Shown one piece after another: positions 16,206 to 21,578 of a stretch of 21,578 bases of DNA. The DNA lies in assembly GCA_903908015.1 (NCBI GenBank), contig CAIVQI010000011.1, positions 1 through 21,578 of the forward strand, given 5' to 3'. The position numbers were made by a program, and so were the translations under genes. This stretch comes from an uncultured Bacteroidota bacterium. GTDB taxonomy: Bacteria; Bacteroidota; Bacteroidia; UBA7662. The notes below the pieces were generated by a model. The model was not told where the DNA came from and ran no database searches. It was given only the letters and a program-made list of their open reading frames with translations. Each line of letters opens with the position of its first letter. Positions within the stretch are counted from its first letter, which is position 1.

Positions 16206-18608
16206 CTAGAATGGATAATTAATGCCCACCACGAGGCTCGTAAACGGGTACCTGCCGGAAATCTGACGCGTGTTCGCCTGTACTCCATTTAATTCCCTTG
16301 TCCAATCGCCTTGTTTCCAATCTGAGTCGCTCAGCCGAGCCCCAACCCAACGTCTGCCAGCCACAAAGGCTGGATCGTACAATTTCACGCCCAGATCAAG
16401 CCGGATTACAAAAAAATCAAAATCATAGCGCAATCCTCCACCAGCACCAATCGCAATTTCCTTGTAAAATTCATCAAAGCGAAAATTGGCCAATTCACTT
16501 TTTCCTTCAGTCGTGTCGCGAAGGGTCCAGATGTTTCCCGCATCGATGAAAACGGCACCCTCCAATTGGCCAATGAGGGGAAAGCGCTCCTCCAAATTGA
16601 GTTCCAATTTACATTCGCCAAATTGATCGATTCTAAGGCCATATCCAGCGAATGAACCCGGACCAACCGAACGCGCTAACCAGGCCCGGATGCTGTTGGT
16701 GCCTCCTGCAAAATAGCGCTTTTCCAACGGTAAAATGTTCGAATTCCCTAAAGGCAATCCCAAACCTAAGAATATGCGGCTGGCCAGAACGCTTTTATTT
16801 TTTTGGCTTAAATAACGCCTGTACTCCAAATCACCTCTGATATACCTGAAGTATGGCGTATTGCCAAAAATGAAATTCTCCTGGTTGTTGCTAGATGGGA
16901 AAATACGTAAAAATTGACTCAACAGATTTCCTGCAAATTCAATGTTCGCACGGGTTAATTTCCCATATGCAGACAGTTGATCGCTGGTGTAGGAAATGTG
17001 GCTGGCCAGGTTAACGTAATTGGTGAAGCTGAACTTCAAAAACGGGTCGTTGAGGGTTTGTAGTAATGAATCGAGGTATTCACTTTTTCCTGAGGTTCTG
17101 GCCAATGAAATTTCAACTGGAACCAACTCATATCGTTCACGAACCCGGTTGGACCAAAGCCAGGCCGCAGAAGAACGAAGAACCTCCCGAGAAAAATCAA
17201 GTCGTACTTGACGAGAGTATTGAAATTGCAGGCGGCTGCGTGGATCAATGAGATTTACAGTTGACAATGACCTTATGGGCGCGCTTAACCGTGGAAGACT
17301 CAACGCCAATCCCAGGCCAACCTCCAGTGTGTTGAAGACGTTTCCCGTAGAAGGTGCAGGTGTATTTCCTGCCAATTGTTGCGATTCAGCACCAATATTG
17401 CCTTTAATCTCCATGATGCCAGCCGACCGCCATAAATTTCGACGGGTTTGACTCAGACTCAGAGCGAGGCCAAGTAGGGATACGCTGCTGCTTGAGACCT
17501 CCGTTTCCTGACGGAGTTGCCGGCGGGTGGCCAAATTACCTTCCCAAAAGAGACGAACCAGACGCAGGCTATCTACTGCCTCTAACCTGAGGTTGGTGTA
17601 GGAGAAAATCCGGAGATCCGACATTCGCTGTTGCAACTGGCGAATGTCCTGTTCAGAAAATCGGATAGGTGGGCGAAGGGTCAAATAACGTTTCCATTCA
17701 TCGGGTTTGAGGCTTTGCCCATTGCAGTCGACTATCTGTATATTTCGTTCAACCTGAAGGCTGTCGCACTTGATTGGTGTTACTTCCGTTCCGGCTAGAG
17801 GATTGATTCGAACAGTTAATTGATCTATCGAATAGGGCCTTAACAGTTCCGGATTGGAAGGCAATCGAAGCTTCAATGTGATGTTCACTACTGGTGCTTG
17901 GCGGTTTCGCGCGGTGTCAGTGATAGAGTTACTTGTTATAGTATCCGCCCTATAGAACAACATGTCTTTATTGACATAGTAAAATCCTGAATTGCGTAAA
18001 AATGTTGTCAGGTGTGTGCGCTGTTCGTCCAACTGATCAGCATCATAGGGATCGCCCTTTTTCAGTTTAAAATGTTCGGGACGTGTTAACGCAAAGCGAA
18101 GATATGGATCAATGCTATCGCCTGCTGAACCTACGGTAAAATCGCCAAAAGTTGATCGTTCACCCAGTTCGATGCGGTAGATGAGTTCTATTTTTTTCTC
18201 TCCGGTTGATCTTTTAGAAACGACCAAAGTCGACCGGAAATAGCCTTTATCAGCCAAATAATAACGTAAGTTTTTTAAACTTTCATCCAAGTAATCTTGT
18301 TGGAAAACATTGGGAGATTCGCCAAATCGACGGGCCAGAAAAAGTGAGAATTGGCTGCGGTCTTCCGAGCGCGAGCGCACATCCCACCAGGCGCGTGTGG
18401 CCACAAGTCCCAAAAATCGCCTGTTCGGTTTGTGCCTCAAAAGTGGCGTAACATCCTCGCGTTGGGCAGATGTGAGGCCGATCACCCGATTTCTGATCAC
18501 CCACATTTCATCAGGCTCAAGATAGTTCGTTACTTTGCAGCCAGTTAAAAATGAAAGCATACCTGCCAACATTACAAGCCACCACGAATTTCTGAAGAAT
18601 GCAAACAT
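16206..18608 (-). CDS. tamL: TamL: BamA/TamA-family outer membrane lipoprotein
   Basis: The protein has 800 residues. A lipoprotein signal peptide, MFAFFRNSWWLVML..LTGC, predicts cleavage before Cys24. POTRA-like repeats cover roughly 30-330, including YLDESLKNLRYYLADKGYF and a second similar 'FLRNSGFYYV' unit. The C-terminal half is an outer membrane beta-barrel of the Omp85 superfamily, with the GGTNSIRAWLARSVGPGSF loop (counterpart of the VRGF/Y lid-lock motif) and a terminal GINYPF ending in Phe. Omp85 proteins with a lipobox are typical of Bacteroidota and are called TamL there; they act in outer membrane biogenesis with TamB. No tamB lies in the window. The ATG at 18608 gives a proper n-region (Arg6) before the hydrophobic core. 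It diverges from the methyltransferase gene, and their start codons share two bases. Confidence 0.9.
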   Translation of the reverse strand: MFAFFRNSWWLVMLAGMLSFLTGCKVTNYLEPDEMWVIRNRVIGLTSAQREDVTPLLRHKPNRRFLGLVATRAWWDVRSRSEDRSQFSLFLARRFGESPNVFQQDYLDESLKNLRYYLADKGYFRSTLVVSKRSTGEKKIELIYRIELGERSTFGDFTVGSAGDSIDPYLRFALTRPEHFKLKKGDPYDADQLDEQRTHLTTFLRNSGFYYVNKDMLFYRADTITSNSITDTARNRQAPVVNITLKLRLPSNPELLRPYSIDQLTVRINPLAGTEVTPIKCDSLQVERNIQIVDCNGQSLKPDEWKRYLTLRPPIRFSEQDIRQLQQRMSDLRIFSYTNLRLEAVDSLRLVRLFWEGNLATRRQLRQETEVSSSSVSLLGLALSLSQTRRNLWRSAGIMEIKGNIGAESQQLAGNTPAPSTGNVFNTLEVGLGLALSLPRLSAPIRSLSTVNLIDPRSRLQFQYSRQVRLDFSREVLRSSAAWLWSNRVRERYELVPVEISLARTSGKSEYLDSLLQTLNDPFLKFSFTNYVNLASHISYTSDQLSAYGKLTRANIEFAGNLLSQFLRIFPSSNNQENFIFGNTPYFRYIRGDLEYRRYLSQKNKSVLASRIFLGLGLPLGNSNILPLEKRYFAGGTNSIRAWLARSVGPGSFAGYGLRIDQFGECKLELNLEERFPLIGQLEGAVFIDAGNIWTLRDTTEGKSELANFRFDEFYKEIAIGAGGGLRYDFDFFVIRLDLGVKLYDPAFVAGRRWVGARLSDSDWKQGDWTRELNGVQANTRQISGRYPFTSLVVGINYPF

Positions 18609-19359
18609 GTCAAAGTCGGCCTTAAAGATAGCGTCTTCATTGCACCATAAAAAAAATCGTCTTCAAACAGGACTCTTTCTGGTGGAAGGGGAGAAAATGG
18701 TTGACGAGGCTGTTCGTGCAGGTTTCCAATGTAGGGTGTTATTTCTTCGGCGCCATTGGTATGGGCAGCATACAATCCCACAGCTGTTTCTCGATTTGGA
18801 CCAAACTGAGCGTATTTGGTTGGCCGACACCGATATGGATCGAATTACGCAATTGAGCTCGCCGCCCCCTGTGGTTGGGATATTTGAATGGAAAAAAGTT
18901 CCGATGCCCAGCTATAAACCGGGGCAACATACCATTTGGATGTACCTCGACAGAATCCGTGATGCGGGTAACCTCGGTACGCTGTTGAGAGTTGCTGATT
19001 GGTTTGGTGTTGAAGGTGTGTGGACAGCGCCTGGTACCGCCGATCACTGGAATGCGAAGAGTATACAGGCATCCATGGGTTCTGTATTTCGGGTACCCGT
19101 TGAAGAAGGTGAACCAGCGGCTTGTATCGAATATTTAAAGGGCATTTCAGTTTATGCGGCCTCGCTCAAAGGAATGGATGTTTCCAAAGTAGATTTTAAT
19201 GGGGGTGGACTACTTCTCTTGGGTAATGAATCCGAAGGTTTGCGTCAGGAATGCCTGAATTTCTGTTCGGCTGAAATCAGCATACCCGGATACGGACAAG
19301 CGGAGTCGCTCAACGCAGCCATCGCTGGCGGAATCATATTATCCTGGATGAGAAAATAA
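18607..19359 (+). CDS. TrmH/SpoU-family RNA 2'-O-methyltransferase
   Basis: The protein has 250 residues. An N-terminal substrate-binding segment resembles the SpoU_sub_bind domain (ASSLHHKKNR, then GLFLVEGEKMVDEAV). The SPOUT catalytic domain starts at about 100. Motif 1 is DRIRDAGNLGTLLRVADWFGV, motif 2 is LLLLGNESEGLR and motif 3 is SIPGYGQAESLNAAIAGGIIL, which together form the trefoil-knot SAM site. The enzyme should put a 2'-O-methyl group on a tRNA or rRNA ribose; the target cannot be assigned. The start is the ATG at 18607, since MSKSALKIASSLHHKKNR matches the usual N-terminus. A longer frame to 18535 lies within tamL and is unlikely. Any promoter must therefore lie inside the tamL coding region. 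The gene converges with the secreted protein gene, with 6 bp between stops. Confidence 0.92.
   Translation: MSKSALKIASSLHHKKNRLQTGLFLVEGEKMVDEAVRAGFQCRVLFLRRHWYGQHTIPQLFLDLDQTERIWLADTDMDRITQLSSPPPVVGIFEWKKVPMPSYKPGQHTIWMYLDRIRDAGNLGTLLRVADWFGVEGVWTAPGTADHWNAKSIQASMGSVFRVPVEEGEPAACIEYLKGISVYAASLKGMDVSKVDFNGGGLLLLGNESEGLRQECLNFCSAEISIPGYGQAESLNAAIAGGIILSWMRK
18623..18630 (-). promoter_or_regulatory. Weak candidate -7 box for tamL inside the methyltransferase gene
   Basis: On the minus strand this reads TATCTTTA, one base away from TAnnTTTG, 15 bases before the tamL ATG. No good -33 TTG was found. It is reported because tamL has no intergenic space for a promoter. Confidence 0.22.
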
Positions 19360-19371
19360 GTCCACTTATTT
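19354..19371. terminator. Candidate bidirectional terminator / inverted repeat over both stop codons
   Basis: AAATAAGT (19354-19361) and ACTTATTT (19364-19371) are perfect inverted arms separated by CC. The repeat covers the TAA of the methyltransferase (19357-19359) and the stop of the convergent secreted protein gene (19366-19368). Either transcript could fold it into an A/T-rich hairpin with T residues on its 3' side, as needed for a two-way terminator. The stem is GC-poor, so strength is doubtful. Confidence 0.4.
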
Positions 19372-20274
19372 AGTTCTTCTGGCCTCGCCTTTGATGCGCT
19401 TCAAGCGGGCATCCACATCAGCCCTGAATTCCCAACCTTTTTTTCTGAATAAAAAGGCATCGAATGTGCCATCCGGTACATAATCAAAATACAACCCTTT
19501 GTTACGGGGATTTCTTGGCGCTAAATAATCAAAAACGATGGTCTGTAGTTCTTCGTCGTAGCGCATCGCGGCTGATGCCTCCGACGAAAATTCAATCCAA
19601 TAGCGATAGTAGTCTTTCTCTTCCGTCTCTAATAATGGAGCCCCAAAGTGCACGTCACCTGCATCATCAAACCACAGAAAATCTATCATTTTTCTGCGGG
19701 AGAAGGGCTCGTGGTGATCATATCCCAGAAGGGTATAGCAGGTTTGCCCACTGTATTTTTGCGTTTTGGGGACAATAGCATAATAGATTTGTCCATACCA
19801 GGCCTTAGACCCGAATGAGGTGTCGTTGCGATCCAGGTATTGATCACTTTGATCGATGAGCCCAATAATTCTGGGCTTCTTTTCGTGCGTGAGAACACAA
19901 CCAAAATGACGCCAATTCCCCGGTTCCTGAGGCACCACCCAGGTAAATAGACGAAAAGTCTGGTCGGGTGCATCCAAGACAGACAAGGTGCTGATGGAGT
20001 CGAAATCCAACGAATAATTTGATGGTTCATTCAATATCTGAATGAGTGTGCGTATGGCCATGTAATTCGCCTGATTTCTTATTGGTACGCTGTCCTGACC
20101 AACTGCAAACGTCAAAAGGCTGTCCAGCTGCGTCATGAGTTCCTTGGACGATGGAGGGGCGAAGCGACCATCACGCAAGGTGGGATCCGTTTCAGGTTGC
20201 GCCAAGAGTCTCGAACCAACCATACATAAAAGAAACAAGCATAAAAATCTATGAATCAGCATGTGGGTTGTCAT
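19366..20274 (-). CDS. Secreted conserved protein of unknown function
   Basis: I do not recognise a named family. The 302-residue protein has a signal peptide (hydrophobic stretch at about 9-22, likely cleavage after LLAQ or nearby), so it should be exported to the periplasm or beyond. The mature part is rich in aromatic residues, with segments such as FRLFTWVVPQEPGNWRHFG, WYGQIYYAIVP, TLLGYDHHEPFSRRKMIDFL, VHFGAPLL and a Leu-Lys-Arg-Ile-Lys end. The pattern recalls unnamed conserved Bacteroidota proteins, from memory and not searched. It has no Cys-rich or catalytic motif I can name and no C-terminal sorting domain of its own. Its ATG overlaps the protease stop as ATGA, so the two are translationally coupled. 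A second Met four codons later could also be the start. Confidence 0.75.
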   Translation of the reverse strand: MTTHMLIHRFLCLFLLCMVGSRLLAQPETDPTLRDGRFAPPSSKELMTQLDSLLTFAVGQDSVPIRNQANYMAIRTLIQILNEPSNYSLDFDSISTLSVLDAPDQTFRLFTWVVPQEPGNWRHFGCVLTHEKKPRIIGLIDQSDQYLDRNDTSFGSKAWYGQIYYAIVPKTQKYSGQTCYTLLGYDHHEPFSRRKMIDFLWFDDAGDVHFGAPLLETEEKDYYRYWIEFSSEASAAMRYDEELQTIVFDYLAPRNPRNKGLYFDYVPDGTFDAFLFRKKGWEFRADVDARLKRIKGEARRTK

Positions 20275-21578
20275 GGTTTTATTCGAATGAAGCGCATGAG
20301 CTCGGTGGCGCGCATGGGATGTTGAATTTCAAGGAAATAAAGGCCTTCGGGAAGCGATCGAGTGTCGAAATACCATCTGTTAGGCGATTCCTCTAGGATG
20401 TAAGGCAGAGGATGCTGGCGACCAATAGCATCACGCAGCCGCATATGGTGGATGGTTTTGGGTAGTTCCGGGCCTGCCAAGAAGAAACCATCGCTACTGG
20501 GATTGGGGTATAACCGATAGGAAATAAGCTCCTGAGGTTCTTCGCAACTGACCGCCAGGCGCGATTGAATGCTCATGTCACCGATATAAAGATTGCCCCC
20601 AAAGTCATTGATGGTCTCCATGCGGATGTGGCAGGGGTACAAACGCAATTCGGGTAAATCATAGTTATGCTCTTTCCAATCCAGTGAATCATCGGGTATC
20701 ATGGTATTCATTCCACTGCGCATGCTGTCGCCTCCACTATAATAAAGTACCCGTTCCACAGCGCCACAGTCGCATACCAAGCTCACCCGCAAACTATCGC
20801 GAAATGCTGTGTTTCGGTTCAGGTATGCGCGTTTGAATGACAGTTTGCTGTGTGCCCCACTGCCTGTATAGTAGCTACGGGTGGTTAGTCGGTCGCGTTG
20901 ACGGTTGCGACCGCCGTATTGCAAGTGCCTCAAACGAAAAGCGTAAGCGTCGCGCGTTAAGCCCCCCACGAACGCAGTATCCCAAGTGTAATCATCGTCA
21001 GTGAGGTTTTGGATGTAGACCAAACTGTCGACCGACCACCCATCTGCGGCAATGTGTGCTTCATTGTTTGGGGCCAATGGATTGAGTGTATCAAGGCCTT
21101 GTACGAGAAAACGAGCACTCCTGTGGTTATTGACTGGATCAGCGTCGGTTCCCGGTCCTGTTGGCGCACCGGTAAACCAAAGCTCATTCCACCCTTCCAC
21201 AATGGGTATCAGTGGTACGGTTAAGTTGTGCGCTTGTCCGGGTAACAACTGAATGTTCATCGGGATGTTTTGGGTATGAAAGCGCCCATTGCGGGCAGTC
21301 AAATTGATGTTGGTTAAAACACTATCGCCTGAATTGAGTAAGCCAACACCCACATCCATGCCGTTGGTAAACTGTTCAGCACAGTACATAGGGCCATTTG
21401 GGGCAGGAACTGACAGCGGCGTAAGGGATAAATCTATGGGGCCGCCACCTGCTGGCACGGGACTATGGTGCGTGGCTAAGTAGTTGAATGCGGCGGGTAG
21501 GGAAATTAAGCCATTGCCGAAGGTGTTGTCTTCACCCGGAGAGCCCATGTCGGTTGCTGAATGATAAAGTGCCCAAAG
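20271..21578 (-). CDS. Subtilisin-like (S8) protease, C-terminal part, with T9SS sorting domain
   Basis: The gene runs off the right edge; 435 residues are visible. The first, LWALYHSATDMGSPGEDNTFGNGLISLPAAF (shown here in parts: LWALYHSATDMGSPGEDN, then TFGNGLISLPAAF), match the end of the S8 peptidase domain ('A-x-D-x-G-x-P-G-x-D-N-x-x-G-x-G'). The catalytic Asp, His and Ser lie outside the window. Next comes a CARDB-like beta-sandwich (about 75-155, with LNSGDSVLTNINL) and a further beta-rich region to about 340. The last ~75 residues are a type A T9SS sorting domain: YRLYPNPSSDGFFL, a LRDAIGR strand, and a LPEGLYFLEI strand before the RFIRIKP end. The product should cross the outer membrane by T9SS and be released or anchored at the surface. 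An internal ATG at 21548 is not the true start, since the peptidase fold clearly continues upstream. Confidence 0.88.
   Translation of the reverse strand, partial: LWALYHSATDMGSPGEDNTFGNGLISLPAAFNYLATHHSPVPAGGGPIDLSLTPLSVPAPNGPMYCAEQFTNGMDVGVGLLNSGDSVLTNINLTARNGRFHTQNIPMNIQLLPGQAHNLTVPLIPIVEGWNELWFTGAPTGPGTDADPVNNHRSARFLVQGLDTLNPLAPNNEAHIAADGWSVDSLVYIQNLTDDDYTWDTAFVGGLTRDAYAFRLRHLQYGGRNRQRDRLTTRSYYTGSGAHSKLSFKRAYLNRNTAFRDSLRVSLVCDCGAVERVLYYSGGDSMRSGMNTMIPDDSLDWKEHNYDLPELRLYPCHIRMETINDFGGNLYIGDMSIQSRLAVSCEEPQELISYRLYPNPSSDGFFLAGPELPKTIHHMRLRDAIGRQHPLPYILEESPNRWYFDTRSLPEGLYFLEIQHPMRATELMRFIRIKP

Overview
The window looks like the chromosome of a member of the Bacteroidota. Four signs support this. 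A secreted protease ends in a type IX secretion (T9SS) sorting domain. The TamA-like barrel protein carries a lipoprotein signal (TamL). Several gene starts have TAnnTTTG-type -7 boxes just upstream. The topoisomerase I has C-terminal GxxGP-type repeats instead of zinc fingers. GC content is near 50% in the lines I counted by hand. No tRNA, rRNA, CRISPR array, insertion sequence or prophage was seen, and gene density is very high with many short gaps or overlaps.

Left block (1-5785, all minus strand). A probable operon reads from right to left: a polyprenyl-phosphate sugar synthase-like GT2 enzyme, an ArnT/PMT-like membrane glycosyltransferase, a CCA-adding-type nucleotidyltransferase with an HD domain, a pRiA4b ORF-3-like protein with a very acidic tail, the tRNA prenyltransferase MiaA, and the first 33 codons of RsmE. 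The two glycosyltransferases probably work as a pair, one making a lipid-linked sugar and the other transferring it. They are joined by overlapping reading frames to tRNA and rRNA maturation genes.

Middle block (5786-15264). Plus-strand topA and a SirB1-like transglutaminase-fold protein come first. A minus-strand, more AT-rich, membrane-anchored coiled-coil protein follows. Then a plus-strand series holds a fused double-ATPase peptide-type ABC protein without permeases, RNase R and a polyprenyl diphosphate synthase.

Right block (15265-21578). On the minus strand are tamL, rplU and rpmA; rpmA encodes an L27 with an unusual 49-residue tail. A TrmH/SpoU RNA methyltransferase runs divergently from tamL, and the two start codons share two bases. 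The window ends with a minus-strand pair: the C-terminal part of a T9SS-exported subtilisin-like protease (5' part outside the window) and an ATGA-coupled secreted protein of unknown function.

Most of this is ordinary housekeeping DNA and I see no convincing new multi-gene system. The points most worth a second look are the L27 tail with an open frame beyond its stop, the overlapping divergent starts of tamL and the methyltransferase, the protease-coupled secreted protein of unknown function, the AT-rich coiled-coil gene, and the inverted repeats over stop codons at convergent gene ends.
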